NCBI GenBank assembly: GCA_028829895.1
Contig: CM054181.1
Span: forward strand, 111,759,360-111,823,359
DNA length: 64,000 nt
Reading direction: 5' to 3'
From: Sinotaia quadrata
Lineage: Eukaryota; Mollusca; Gastropoda; Architaenioglossa; Viviparidae
Numbering within the stretch: position 1 is the first letter of the stretch; each line of letters opens with the position of its first letter. The notes under the pieces are model-generated. The model was not told where the DNA came from. It searched no databases and saw only the letters and a program-made list of their open reading frames with translations. A program made the position numbers and the translations under genes. This document shows, one piece after another, positions 1 through 12,309 of the stretch.

Positions 1-180
1 AACCGTTTACAGAAGCCACTTTAGAACTTAAATAATGAACTCGATTCAATTTTGTAAAGGTCAGTCACTAAAGGTCAATTGTAACGCAGTAGCTGAAGTG
101 ATGTTCTAATGACTAGTGCAAACGAAAATTATTAATCTAGAGATCAATGACAACAAAAAGATGTAATGTTAATCAGTACA
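1..180. other. Left edge, intron 6 of copy A
   Basis: AT-rich intron sequence with weak minisatellite character. No exon 7 of copy A is found here, so it must lie further left. Confidence 0.5.
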
Positions 181-2860
181 TTAAAGCAAAATAAGAGCAA
201 TTATTTTAATTTATAGACTAATGCATACGTAAAAGTAATTATGTTAATGTATACACTAACGAAAACATAAGAATCATTACTTTAATCTATAGGTTAATGC
301 AAACATAAGAGCCACTATGTTAATCTTTAGACTAATGCAAACATAAGTGTCATTTTGTTAATCTATAGATTAATACAAACAAAAGAGCTATTATGTTAAT
401 CTGTAGACTACTGCAAACATAAGAGCCATTATGTTAATCTGTAACTAATACAAACGTTAAGAGCCATTATGTTAGTCAGTAGACTATGCAAACATAAGAG
501 TTATTATGTTAATCTATAGACTAATGCAAATATAAGAGCCATTATATTAATCAGTAGGCTAATGCAAACATAAGAGCCATGGGTTAATATATAGAAACTT
601 TTCTTAACGTTTTTACACTGGAGGAACTCTTGATATAATTTTCAGATGTCAGGGAACCCCTACATAAAAATTACTATATCTACTGTTTATTGTTTTCAGC
701 CACTATCTCATGGGAAACCCTTAGCTACCTGTAACAGAAGCCTAGGGTTCAGCAGAACTCCTGGTTGAGAAATCCCGATGTATAGGCTAATGCAAACATA
801 AGAGCCATTATATGTTCATCATATAGACTGATACAAACGTAAGAACCATTATATTAATATGTATACTAATGAAACCATAAGAGCCATTATGTTTAGTTTG
901 AGACTAATGCAAATGTAAGAGACATTATGTTAATCTGTACAAACGTAAGAGCCATTATCTTAATCTGTAGATAACATAAGGGCCATTATGTTAATCTATA
1001 GACTAATGCAAACATAAGAGTCGTTATGTTAACTTATAGACTAATACAAACACAAGGGAAATTATGTTAATCTATAGACTAATATAAAAATAAGTGCATT
1101 ATGTTAATCTATTGACTAATGGAAACATACTTATGTTAAAAAATAACATAACATATAAACTAATGAAAGATTAAGTCATTATGTTAATCCACAGACTAAT
1201 ACAAAATTATAGATTATTCAAACAAAAAGAACCTTAATGATAATCCATAGAGTAATGCCAACACAAGAGCCACGATATTAATCTATAGACAAATGCCAAC
1301 AAAATCGCTTTATTTTTAACCTTTAGGCTACAGAAAACACCAGAGCTACAATGTCACTTTATAGTCTACAAACTCTAAACTAATGCAGACAAAAGTGCTG
1401 GATGGTTAATCTATAGACCAATGCAAACTAATTTCACACTGTTAATCTACGGACCAATGCACACTAAACTGACTAAAGTAATACTGTTAATCTACAAACT
1501 AATGCAAACACTAAAGTCACACAGCTAATCTACAGACCAATGCAAACACTAAAGTCACACTGTTAATCTACAGACTAATGTCGATCAAAAGTCCGCAATG
1601 ATAATGTATAGACTAATGTCGATCAAAGGTCCGCAATGATAATGTATAGACTAATGTCGATCAAAGGTTCGCAGTGATAATGTATAGACTAATTCGATCA
1701 AAGGTTCGCAATGATAATGTATAGACTAATGTCGATCAAAGGTTCGCAATGATAATGTATAGACTAATTCGATCAAAGGTTCGCAATGATAATGTATAGA
1801 GTACTATAGACTAATTCGAATAATAGACCTCGCTATAATCTATAGGCTAATACAACAAGATATAGAATGTTAATCTATAGGTCGTTTATTTATTGCATAA
1901 CTTGTTTTCATGTTTAGACTTGTAAAGAGCGTATGTGATGATCTATAACTTAATGTACATAAAAGAGTTTGAATATAAATCTCTAGACTAGTGTACTAAC
2001 GGAAGTCAAAACATAAATCTCTAGACTAGTGTACTAACACAATCAGAACATAAATCTCTAGACTAGTGTACTAACACAATCAGAATATTAATCTGTAGTC
2101 TAGTATACTAACACAAGTCAGAAAATAAATCTCTAGACTAGTGTACCAACACAAGTCAGAATATTAATCTGTAGTCTAGTATACTAACACAAGTCAGAAC
2201 ATAAATCTCCAGACTAGTATACTCACAACATTCAAAACATTAATCTCTAGACTAGTGTACTAAGAAGAGTTAGAACATTAATCTCTAGTGTACTAACAAT
2301 AGTCAGAACATTAATCTCTAGTGTACTAACAACGGCCAGAACATTAATTAATAGTGTACTAACAATGGTCAGAACATTAATTAATAGATAGAAATATTTT
2401 AATGACTAGTGTACTAACAACAGTCAGAACATTACTATCTGGACTAGTGTACTAACAACAGTCAGAACATTAATCTCTAGACCAGGGGTGTCCAAAGTCC
2501 GGCCCGTGGGCCAATTGCAACCGATGTTCAAATTTCCACCGGCCCGCAGATGCCTCATAAAATCAATTAGTAAATTTTCCCATAAATTCCTGCTGAATGT
2601 TCGGCCCCAAAACCTTTTCACCTCACAAAAAAAAATGGCCCTCTTCAGCCCCAACCTCACCAAATCTGGCCCTCTTTGCAAAACGTTTGGACACCCCTGC
2701 TCTAGACTATACTAACACAAATCAGAACATAAATTTCTAGATTAGTGTACTCAAAGAAGTCATAATGTTAATCTCTAGATTAGTGTACTAATATAAATTA
2801 GAATGTTAATCTCTAGACTAGTAGTATACTAACACAAATCAGAGTATTAAATGAGTAAAA
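181..2860. repeat. Minisatellite array (about 37-38 bp units) in intron 6 of copy A
   Basis: Degenerate tandem repeats on the framework 'aatctatagactaatgcaa' followed by a variable tail. Sub-blocks differ: about 181-1300 (tail 'acataagagccattatgtt'), a homogeneous block at about 1572-1815 (core 'gtcgatcaaaggttcgcaat'), and about 1970-2860 ('gactagtgtactaacacaa' core). About 590-780 is a non-repeat interruption. A hAT-like element sits at 2483-2699. Confidence 0.85.
2483..2699. mobile_element. Non-autonomous hAT-like MITE with 8-bp target duplication
   Basis: 217 bp. Terminal inverted repeats CAGGGGTGTCCAAA and TTTGGACACCCCTG. Flanked by perfect direct repeats CTCTAGAC at 2475-2482 and 2700-2707. 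An 8-bp duplication and CAGGG-type ends are the signature of hAT superfamily insertions. No transposase inside; the two small reading frames over it are not genes. Confidence 0.93.
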
Positions 2861-2934
2861 CAAGAAGCAGAATGTCAATCTATAGGGCTAATGCAATACA
2901 AAAATGTGAAGACAGACATTAGCTACACCTGTTG

Positions 2935-3520
2935 TACACGAATCCAGATCCGCACTCTTGGCACTTGACCTCTCATAGGAGCCACATTCTTTGCGCACGG
3001 CTTCAGACAAAAGCCTCGCACTTTGCACACAGCCTCAAACAAGATCAACACTTTGCACTTGACCTCAGATTAGAGCCACATTCTTTGCACATGGGTTCAG
3101 ACAAGAGACATGCACTTTGTACACGCCCTCAGAAAACAGCCACGTACTTTGTACACATCTTCAATCAAGAGCCAGGCAATTTTCACACTGCCTCAGGCAA
3201 GAGCCATACATTTTGCATTTGACCTCATATTAGAGCCACATTCTTTGCACTTGGGTTCATACAAAAGATATGCATTTTGCACACGGCCTCAGACAAGAGC
3301 CACGCACTTTGCATACGGCCTCAAAACAAGATCCACACACTTTGCACTTTACCTCAGATTAGAGCCATGTATTTTGCACACGGCCTCAAAACAAGATCCA
3401 CACACTTTGCACTTGACCTCAGATAAGAACAACATTCTTTCTTTCCCACAGCTTCAAGCAAGAACCACACACTTTGCACACGGCTCAGACAAAAGCCACA
3501 CGTTTTGCACACAGCCTCAC
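2935..3520. repeat. Tandem repeats (about 35 bp) abutting the exon 6 donor, copy A
   Basis: Units resembling 'cacactttgcacacggcct' plus 'cagacaagagc' run from the exon 6 donor (3520) outward. The long plus-strand reading frames over 2932-3880 are repeat translations plus antisense of exon 6. Confidence 0.85.
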
Positions 3521-3688
3521 CACGTCTACGCGTTGCTGGTGGAGAAGCTTCTCCAAGTAACTGCGATACAAGGGAGCCTCATTCTGGCATATGTCCCAGC
3601 ACATCAAACTGCTACAGTACAGCGGTCTGTGTCCCATCACCACAATCCAGGGGGCGCGAGCACGGTTCCTGTTAGCGCGTTCAAGGTC
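3521..3688 (-). CDS. Copy A exon 6
   Basis: 168 nt, phase 0. Encodes WIVVMGHRPLYCS (ligand H345) and ends at RVDV|GTGAGG. Tandem repeats start in the donor-proximal intron sequence. Confidence 0.9.
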
Positions 3689-3990
3689 CTGTTAAAAGTC
3701 GAGACCGACTTCAGAAGCAGACTGTCTAACAACTCTAACTTATTTTACTTTGAAAACATATTGTATTGGTTTATTTGCTTTGTACAGAAATATTCTACAG
3801 TAAATTTTAATTATATCGGTGCATGTTCTTGCTTGCTTTATAGCAAGTATAAAGTATTTTGTACTAAACAATGCATCTGAACAATCCAGTGATTATGGGT
3901 TTAAAGAATCGGGACAGATATCCTTAGTCTCTATATTTGGATAGTTCCATTCTTTGTGACTGGTTAGAAATGGGGCTGAAATCCTTGGCT

Positions 3991-4038
<48 letters not shown>

Positions 4039-7000
4039 CGTGGTACAGTGGTACTGGTAGAAGTTGAGCTCAAAACCTTAGTTTACACACCTCAGCAGTC
4101 TATTGTTCTTGGTAGAATTGGAACTGAATGCATTAAATGTACACATCTTTGCAATCCAGTGGTACTGGGTAGAATTAGAGCTGAATACTTCAGTCTCACG
4201 GCTACGATATGTATATTTATAAGAAGTAGTCCATACTCTGGATCGGCACTTGTAAATGTATTATATCTTTAGTTAGTAAATATTTGATATAGTACATTAT
4301 TTCAAAGCTACCCAAGGGTAAATCGCTACAGTTTTCTTAGTCTACACACCTGAGCAATCCAGTGGTACTGGGTAGAATTGGGGCTGAAGTCCTGCTCCGT
4401 TGAGAAGGATACCACATGTACGCCCATGTAGTCAAAGGAATACCAGAACGGAGAGCTGGAATTACTGGCAGTAGACGGCATGGGCAACCAGTTCAAGTAC
4501 GCGGCAAACTGGAACTGTGACTAAAATAAAATATTAACTATTAATAGAAGTGTAGAATTAGTGTACCTGAATGCAAGAAGTAACCGACTTAATGTAATAT
4601 GCTAGAGTCAGTAATCATTTATATACACACCTTTGAATCACTGTCTGAAACATTAGTTATTTATGAAATTGGCTACGAGATTTTAAAATATATATTCCAG
4701 GGAAGTTTCCTGTATTATACAAACACATGTCGAAAGTAATAAATGAATAACGTATTAACTGCACGCAATATAGTCCATTCTACAGTGTTCGAAAGTTACC
4801 AACTTGCCTCGTGGTTACCAGGTGACGTCATGTAGGGTACCCGCGCCGCCACAGTCTGCAGGGTAGCCATGTAGTCTACCCACACCCAACTATTATTCAA
4901 CGTTTTCTTGTTGTAGTAGTTGGCGTAAGTTATATCCCCTGCATGAAGCAGAAGTTGCACTCCACCACTGTTATCTAATTCCAAAGAAAGTGGTAAAAAA
5001 GAAAGAACTGAGAAAATAAAAACGAACTGAATTCAATAAATTGTAAATTTGTTCCTTAAAGAATTATTATTAAACAACCATAAAACACAAAACCAGGAAA
5101 AAAGTCACATTACATAATAATATCTTAAAACCTTTCTCTTGTTGCTTTATAGAAACCATTATATTACTTTTTTTTTTAAAATGAGGTTTTTACTTTCCTA
5201 CAAATTATCCCAACTGATCATGGAAGATGGTTAATATGTTTCGGTGCAACAAGCCAAATATGTCAGACACTTACGTTTTGTGTTTCCTCATAATTCTGAT
5301 TATAAGTCGAATGATGTCAACAACAGAAGCAGCATCATTACTGACCAACAACATTGAAACGTGAAGCTAAGCGTTTACCATTGAGTGCTTGGTGCTTGTC
5401 TTTCTGGACAATCCGGCCTGCAATGGATTCAATGGTCTTTCGTCCATGTGGCACGCCCATGTCACCAACAACGGCAATCTGTGGTCCTGCAATGGTTGGC
5501 AACGATGGATCCTGGAGTTCCAGCTGGAAGACATCGCTCCACCCGAAAGCCTTGTCCCCGCACCTGTAGAAGACGGTACGGACGCAGGACTGGGTGGAGT
5601 CTGACGAGCAAGGTACTAGCTTGGCGATGTCCAAGAAGGCGGAGTTGAGGGTTCCGTTAAACATGCCTGGAGAAATGTGCAAAATTAAGAGACAAATGCA
5701 AAGATGCTTGCAGACTAACCTAAACCTGTTTGCCACATTACGTTTGAGGTCTCTTCTCCTTGAGTGCACTATAGGAGGAATATCTTTTCTCTCAAAAGAA
5801 CTAATTTCTCAATTTTCTTTTTAATGTTTATCAATTTGACATCAGTGTAATGGTATATCTTTTATGAGGTCTGCAAAATGTCGTGTTTCGAAATTGAGAA
5901 CAATTTTAATTCTTCCTGTGTTAAACACATCGATGCTTGGCTTTATCCGTGCCATCTTTGAGTGAAGTAAAAGGACTTCCTTGATACATGCTTGCTGATA
6001 ATTTGGCTGTACCTCTCTCTATCTTTTAATTTAATTGTTATAGAAGTTGCTAAATTGTCAGAGTAACCCGACCTTGGGTACTCCTTATGGTGTTATTTTG
6101 ACAGTGTCTGAGTTTGAAGTAAACAGCCTAAAGCAAGAATATTCTAGATTTGCTGAACTAATGGAAACTGAGTGAGCAGTTTCCTATTATCCAATGATAA
6201 TCATTTATGAGAACGAGACTAGCCAGTGGTCTGGGTTTAAGGAGTTCACTTGCTGTAGAGAATTTTACACCCTAATCACTTTTGAATTTGAAGTAGAAGG
6301 AAGAAGTCTGGCTTGACGGCAGTCATTAGCTTGAGTAGCTTGACTATTGAGAGAGAATGGACTCAGAACATTTCATGCATTTTACTATGATATGTTATAC
6401 TTGTGTTTAGAAATGTACAATGTGAATTAACTTTTATTACTACAGATGTTTGAACTAAGCTGCACCCATGTGGTATTAATATGTGACATTGTTTGATACA
6501 CTATGTTTATTTTACCATATGCATGCATGGTACTAATGAATATCATTGCAGGAATTGTTTGAGAATTTTGAGAATGGAGTGTCAAATAGAATGGAGTTAT
6601 ATTGTGATGAATAGGAAACTTAAACTTGCTCCTTAACTATATGTTGCAGTGATCAAGTGCCATTTTTTAAAGTCTCACCCTGTGAGTGTGAGTTCAACCC
6701 TAAGCTGTGAGTCTCAAGTGGAGCCTCAAGTTCAACTTTCAAGTTCCTAACTACCCTTTGTTTGTTCACTGGTAATGACTTAAGTAAATTTACACATTTC
6801 ACTCTAAATAACTCCATTTCCATTCTCTGATAGGATTAACCTGCAATTTGTATTGACTCTATTGTTGAACTGTGAATATATTTTTTATTATTATATATAT
6901 GTAGAGAGAGACAGTAAACAATAGTTATCCGAACATGGGTTCGTGGAATACTGATGTCAAGTTATCTATTTCATTGTAATTGTCATATGTATATTTGATT

Positions 7001-8838
7001 TTTTCTTTTTAATAAATTTATTGACATTATTATGCATATTGATATCGATAATTTTATGTTGGAGAAGAAAAGGGGGAGGGGCTCGCTAATATAGATTAAA
7101 AGTAAGATTTATCTTCTCCTTTAGTAAGTTTTCCACTCACGGAAACCTTATGTGACTGTTAATGTTGGTTGATGTTGTAGAATACAGAAAACGTTTACAA
7201 CGCCAATACATCCGTCAAGTGAGAGACAAGTGGTGTCTGCTGGAGGATCATTAATAAAATAAAATTAATATTCTCATCATTTGAAATTAGTTATGAATGA
7301 ATAATTAATAAAAAATAATAATCTTTTCATTAACTAAATGGCGTGTCGTGTCACACTCTCTATTTAAAATAAAGAATTGTGTCAGTTTAATCAAATGTCT
7401 TAGCTGAGCTGATTGCTTTTAGGCTAACGCACTATCTACTATCTGTCTATCTATCTAAAAAATATTTTTATTGCTTACAGAAATATATGAAAATAATTTA
7501 TAAGCTATATATTGGCGACCAGTATAATGCAGATCATACATACACACACGCTCACCCTAAAAATTACTATCATTTATTGTAGTAGTAGCAGTTATTAAAA
7601 TTCTCGTCCTCCTCGTAAAATATGTGATACACATTTATTACATGGGGCAACTCAAATTCGTGAGAAAGCGTAAACAGTTTGATAAATAATATCAGGATTT
7701 AAAAAAAAATAAAAATATTAAAAATTTGAACGCGCGCCTGTGTGTTTGTATGTGTGTTCCTGTGTGTGTGTGTGTTGAGAGAAAGATGGAAGAAGAAATG
7801 TCAATAGAAATAAATCGATGTTCATGTGGCATTGTCTTGCAGCTACGTGTCATGTATTACCATTGTGGTTACAGGGACATAACCGTCATCAACATACCGG
7901 CCGTGTATGTGTAGACAAATCCTTCAGCCATCAAGCTCAGATTGGATGCTGTATTACCGTAGAGACACTGTGGGGAAAAGGGCCCGGATGTTGGAATGGC
8001 TGGATTCATCCAGTTGACACGAATTTTGTCTGTACCTGAATTTTCCATGCAGGATGTGTACATTAGTGTGCAGTAGACACAGTTTTAACATAAATAGTCA
8101 ATATTTTTTAAAATTAAACTAAATGTTACAAATTGTTTTATTTAAAACAAGCACACGCAGGCTACATTAGGTGAAAATTAGATAGTGTGTAAAACCCGCA
8201 TCATAGTAAATCAATATATCTGTGTTACTTCAAAATTAACATTTTTATTTTTTGCTAGAATAATTATTTTTAATGTTCTAATCAACATTACTGTGGTTCT
8301 TATAATAGATTTAAGCAATACTCCAGTATAAAATTTTGGGAAGTTTTTACGTATTTATCGCTAAATCTGAACAAGTGTGTCTTTGTGCTTCTGTGTCTCT
8401 CTGATACAAATAAATATCTCTAGCTAACATTTGTCTGTATTTGTCTCCTGAGTCCAGTATCCTGGCAGCAGCCCTGAATTTAAGCGTATGACGGCATTTA
8501 TCACAGCTTGCATTTTTTGTGTCGATACTTGTCAGTTATCTACCCTTCCATGGATAACGTCATTCGTCCTTGTGACGCGCTTAGTCGTAGTACTGTCTGT
8601 AAGTGTAAACTTAGATCAGTGTGTGACCTTCAAGGGTAACGTGCACTCCTTGTACTGCCTCTGTCTTCGCCCAGGGAGTATACTCCAACTGCACAGGTGT
8701 GAAGAACGGGTGCAAGGACCCTGCTTCTGGTAAAAAATAGAAACAGCCTCCACCCGTAACAGCCTGCGATGACGGGATTATGGCCACGGCTGCCAGAGTG
8801 CATGCTACGAGAATCTCAACTTTAGAGCTGAACATCAT
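3521..8838 (-). CDS. Purple acid phosphatase (ACP7-like), copy A, 3' part outside window
   Basis: Secreted metallophosphoesterase that would hydrolyse phosphate monoesters at a dinuclear metal centre; substrate unknown. Exons (minus strand): 8838-8628, 8035-7898, 5666-5379, 4974-4808, 4520-4350, 3688-3521; exons 7-8 lie left of base 1. All joins keep frame (phases 1,1,1,0,0). The start is the first of two adjacent ATGs before a hydrophobic signal peptide (about residues 1-26); an upstream in-frame ATG at 8868 lies in repeat DNA. Ligands seen: D185 (GDMG), D226 and Y229 (GDITY), N266 (GNHE), H345 (GHRP); the two GHxH histidines would be in missing exon 7. No stop or frameshift in the visible exons, so probably functional. 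Intron 4 has a GC donor. Intron 2 is about 1.15 kb longer than in copy B because of an interspersed repeat. Intron 6 exceeds 3.5 kb and is almost wholly minisatellite. Confidence 0.9.
3880..4349. repeat. Degenerate copies of the exon 5 end in intron 5, copy A
   Basis: On the minus strand the motif coding PNSTQYHW plus a donor-like GT recurs at about 4085-4135 and 4150-4195, with a weaker copy near 3885-3990. It lies directly after the true donor at 4349. A (TA)n(TG)n(CG)n run occupies 3991-4040. Confidence 0.75.
4350..4520 (-). CDS. Copy A exon 5
   Basis: 171 nt, phase 0. SQFQFAAYLNWLPMP through SPNSTQYHWIAQ. Donor CAG|GTGTGT. The exon end is re-copied within the following intron. Confidence 0.9.
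4808..4974 (-). CDS. Copy A exon 4
   Basis: 167 nt, phase 1 to 0. Encodes GDITY (D226, Y229) and the invariant GNHE (N266). The exon ends at GAG followed by GCAAGT, the consensus of GC-AG introns. The next GT (8 nt on) would shift the frame. Confidence 0.88.
5379..5666 (-). CDS. Copy A exon 3
   Basis: 288 nt, phase 1 to 1. Encodes YRCGD, then the first metal motif IAVVGDMGVPHG (ligand D185). Acceptor CTCCAG, donor ATG|GTAAAC. Confidence 0.9.
6000..7345 (+). mobile_element. Interspersed repeat family R1, copy 1 (intron 2 of copy A)
   Basis: About 1.3 kb without coding capacity. The left part contains 'taaattgtcagagtaac'; the right part contains 'aagtgagagacaagtggtgtc', then 'ttaataaaata' and a terminus near 'gtgtcgtgtcacac'. 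The same left and right modules recur at 13135-14705 (inverted), 29560-30430, 32350-32560, 43425-45010 and 22280-22530. Copy B intron 2 lacks it, so it behaves as an insertion. Boundaries are approximate and the class is unknown. Confidence 0.7.
7898..8035 (-). CDS. Copy A exon 2
   Basis: 138 nt, phase 1 to 1. Starts at GTDKIRVNW after a TTCAG acceptor and ends before GTATGT. Part of the N-terminal fibronectin-like domain. Confidence 0.88.
8628..8838 (-). CDS. Copy A exon 1
   Basis: 211 nt, ends phase 1. Encodes the signal peptide and the first part of the N-terminal domain (FFTPVQLEYTPWAK...). The donor reads GAAG|GTCACA, weak but conserved in position with copies B and C. Confidence 0.85.
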
Positions 8839-8839
8839 G

Positions 8840-9345
8840 GTTATGGGTTTCCTGGCTAAACCTAGCAACCAAAATAGATTAGCTGATTAGATATTACGCA
8901 CAAAAATGGGTTTTCTGCTATAATATGAACTAAAGTAGGCTTAATGGCTAAGCATTGCAAACGTTAACACAGATTTATTGGCTAAGCCATCCTAATATAT
9001 TTGCTGGCATGTGTGGGTGTGCTGATTAAAATGGTTTTAGTAGCTATATAATGTGAACTGAAATATATCTGCTGGCTAGACATTGTAAAGAATAACAAAA
9101 TGTATTTATTGCTTTGAGTCTGCGAACTACTATGGGTTGCTAGCTAGATACTGGGGGAAAAAAAACAACAAAATGTATTTATTGGTTAGATTTCGCGAAC
9201 CACAATGGGTAGCTGGTTGGATATTGAAAACAAAAAAAACAACAAAATGGATTTATTGATTAATCCGTGCGAACCAAAATGGGTAGCTGCTGGATTTTGA
9301 AAAGAAAATAGAATTATTTGTTAGACTTTGCGAACCAAAATGGAT
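8840..9345. repeat. Tandem repeats upstream of copy A start codon
   Basis: Degenerate 35-70 bp units with 'gttagatattg' and 'aacaaaatgg' and 'gggtttcctgg' motifs. They begin only a few bases 5' of the start codon on the minus strand, covering the presumed 5' UTR and promoter. A similar unit lies upstream of copy B. Confidence 0.7.
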
Positions 9346-9589
9346 TGCTGGTTGGATATTAAAACAAAATCAACAAAATGGATTTATTGGTTACACTATG
9401 CGACCCGATATGGGTTTCTGACTAGATATTGAAAAAGATAAATGGGTTTTAAATGGGAAGAAAACTGGTTTTATTGATTAGATGTTGTGAATAAAAATGG
9501 GATTTGCTGATAGAAATTGTAAGCACAAGCAGATTGACTGACTAAACCTTGCGAAGAACAATAGGTTCACTAGCTAGACATTATGAATA

Positions 9590-9885
9590 ACAACAGTTAT
9601 GCTGGCTAAATACGTGTTGTAAACACAAAAAGTTTAATGGCTAAATACCTGTTGTAAATACAAAAGGTTTAATGGCTGAATACGTGTTGTAAACACAAAA
9701 GGTTTAATGGCTAAATATGTGTTGTAAACAAAAAAGGATTAATGGCCGAATACGTGTTGTAAACAAAAGGTTTAATCTGAATAAATGTAAACACAAAAGG
9801 TTTAATGGCTAATACGTGTTGTAAACACAAAAGGTTTAATGGCTAAATACGTGTTGTAAACACAAAAGGTTTAATGGCTATACCT
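9590..9885. repeat. 34-36 bp minisatellite upstream of copy A
   Basis: Seven to eight units of 'gttgtaaacacaaaaggttt' followed by 'aatggctaaatacgt'. Confidence 0.88.
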
Positions 9886-11430
9886 TGCGAGCAAAATCGA
9901 GCGAATGTTTCTTCTATGCAAGAATATTTACCTTTGCGGGCTTTCCCAAAATTCCTTAATTCCTTTTTAGAAGCAGAATAGAATAAATAAAATTTAGAAA
10001 CTAACGAACAATGTTAAAGTGAATATGACTCCCAATTTTGTAAATATTCATCTGAAAAGGCTAATATAAAAACTCTGGAGTAAAAAGCAAAAAGCTTACA
10101 GAAGTCCACATAAGTTTTAATCCACTGATTTAATTAACTTAAATCGAAATTCAGTATTACAGTACACTTCGAGATATCATGACACTTATATTACGTTCAC
10201 ATACGGTTTGCATAACAAACATGTCAATGTTAAAAGGTTCAGTTTACAGAATGTGCTGTTAGCTCATTAATCAAAGGTCATCTACTACTATTGGCAATAC
10301 ATAATCAATTAGTCATTATATTTTAATTATCATACCTGCCTACCTTCCACTTTTTAGCGGAAGAATCTCCCGCTCTTCCGCTTTCATTTTCATTTTTTTT
10401 TTCACGATCGGTTATGACAGGACAAAAAACCTGCTTGTCTATCGTCTGCTAGGAGCTCTTCAACATACGAATCCTTTTTTAACACTTCCGGAATCTTATT
10501 CGTCGGCCGTTATTAATTTTAGTTGACAAAACACAATTTCGCTCGTGAAATAAACATTTTCTTTAAATTAAATATTTCTTTTTATGTTTAGAAGTCGGAC
10601 CATAGTGGGATAAGCAAATTCGATTCATAACGTTTCTGTTGCCCGTTCGATCGATAGACAAAGTTCGTTTTTTCAAAATGGCGGCCAAGTAGCGATAGTA
10701 CATGTACAACGCCGTGCCATTTTGACAATTACGAAATATTTACTTTAATAAATAATATCCAGCTTACGTGTAAGACAATCTATGCAATATTCTTCAGAAA
10801 TTATCCGTCCGAAACGAGCTACTTTGACGAATTCTATTGCAATGCCAGGAAAAAGATTGGCGTTTTCAATAACGGTAGGCCTATGTTTGAAACCGCATAC
10901 AGGTTCAAATAATCATTTTTCTGGAATCCGTTGTAATTATTCTAAATATAATATGTAAGGCTTCAAAATTTATTCTTTAAAAAGTGACATAAGTTTTAAA
11001 ACAAAAAGTCATCGGCGATAAAGAAATGATCCTGAGTCAAATAAATGAAGTCTCATACTTACCAGTAATTAAATGTTAAACCGTTTAGCTGTGCCAGGGT
11101 GACGTATCCAGCTCGCTGTTTTTACAATTGTAGTGCGTTCAATATTCTATGTAATTCAGTTTTGCGGTGCACACGTCACTTGTATACAGAGAGGTCCAAT
11201 CCACCCACAAAATAATAAATAAAATTTAATAATAATAATAAAATGAAAATAAATCTGAATAATTCTTTAGGTCTGGCCTGATTACAGCGATACGATATGA
11301 TGTCACAAGGTGGATAACAGAATAGTATAGATTGATAATTATAGTTCAACCACACTCGTGTTAGTTCACACCGAAGTCGGCCAGCCAGACCGCGTACAAT
11401 CAGTTGTGAAATGACGAGTGATGAGGAAGT
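9886..11430. other. Intergenic, copy A upstream
   Basis: No gene recognised. There is a pyrimidine-rich stretch with 'agcggaagaatctcccgctc' near 10360. A YY1-like AAAATGGCGGC word sits near 10675, with no convincing reading frame after it. Confidence 0.4.
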
Positions 11431-11436
11431 TCTTTC

Positions 11437-11810
11437 CTTTATTGCTGATGAACGGTTTCAATTTGATGGTCTATATACCTCAGTTTGATGGTCATAATAT
11501 GCCTTAGTTTGTTCGCAATAATATACCTCAGTTTGACGGTCATAATGTACCTCATTTGATGGTAACAAATATACCTTAGCTTGATGATAATGATATGCCT
11601 CAGTTTGGTAACAAATATACCTTTGATGAAAATAATATACCTCAGTTTAATGGTAATAATATACCTCAGCTTGACAGTAGCAAATTTACCTGTTTTGATG
11701 GTAACAAACATACCTTAGTTTGATGGTAATAATATACCTTGGTTTGATGTTAAGAATACACCTCAATTTAATGGTAATAATCTACCTCAGTTTAATGGTA
11801 ACTGTGACAC
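11437..11810. repeat. About 27-bp minisatellite
   Basis: Units of 'cctcagtttgatggtaataa' + 'tata'. Because the unit is near a multiple of three, a minus-strand frame stays open (repeating KLRYI). It is not a protein-coding gene. Confidence 0.85.
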
Positions 11811-12309
11811 CAACGCCACACTTGTTATCGGCTATGATGATTACTATTATTTAATCATCCATAACTATATATATATCATAAATAATACGAATGGAAAGAT
11901 AGGAGAGTGTGTGTGTATGTGTGTGCGTAATTTTGGTATTGGCCTTGAACGGCACTTTGTCTTACTAGATCACTGTGCACACACAGCAACGTACGCACAA
12001 GACCATTTCGGGTAGACAATTGATGAAAATAGATTTGTAGCACTTAATGCAATGCTCTGTAACTGTTCCTCAGAATAATACTGATTACTGATCATCTCTC
12101 GACACGCTGGAATGCGATTTTGTTATAACAAACACAGAGCCAGCTGTTTGTTTTGAAATGACTGGTATTATTAATATGTATATACATTTCCTTTGTAGAA
12201 GGCGAGAATGACAACAATTATCTCTGCATAATCACACAGATAAACGAGCGCGATTACAGGTACACCGTAACAGCACCTATACACACCGATAATCAAGGAT
12301 ATACACATA

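Noticed and set aside
2932..3880. Long plus-strand reading frames (up to 256 codons)
   Set aside because: Translation of a His/Phe/Ala repeat pattern from the minisatellite running into the antisense of exon 6; no domain and no splice logic.
10674..10684. YY1-like word AAAATGGCGGC as a promoter
   Set aside because: No coding exon or splice structure follows on either strand; a single short word is not enough.
11439..11711. 90-codon minus-strand frame with repeating KLRYI
   Set aside because: The 27-bp minisatellite stays open because its unit is near a multiple of three.
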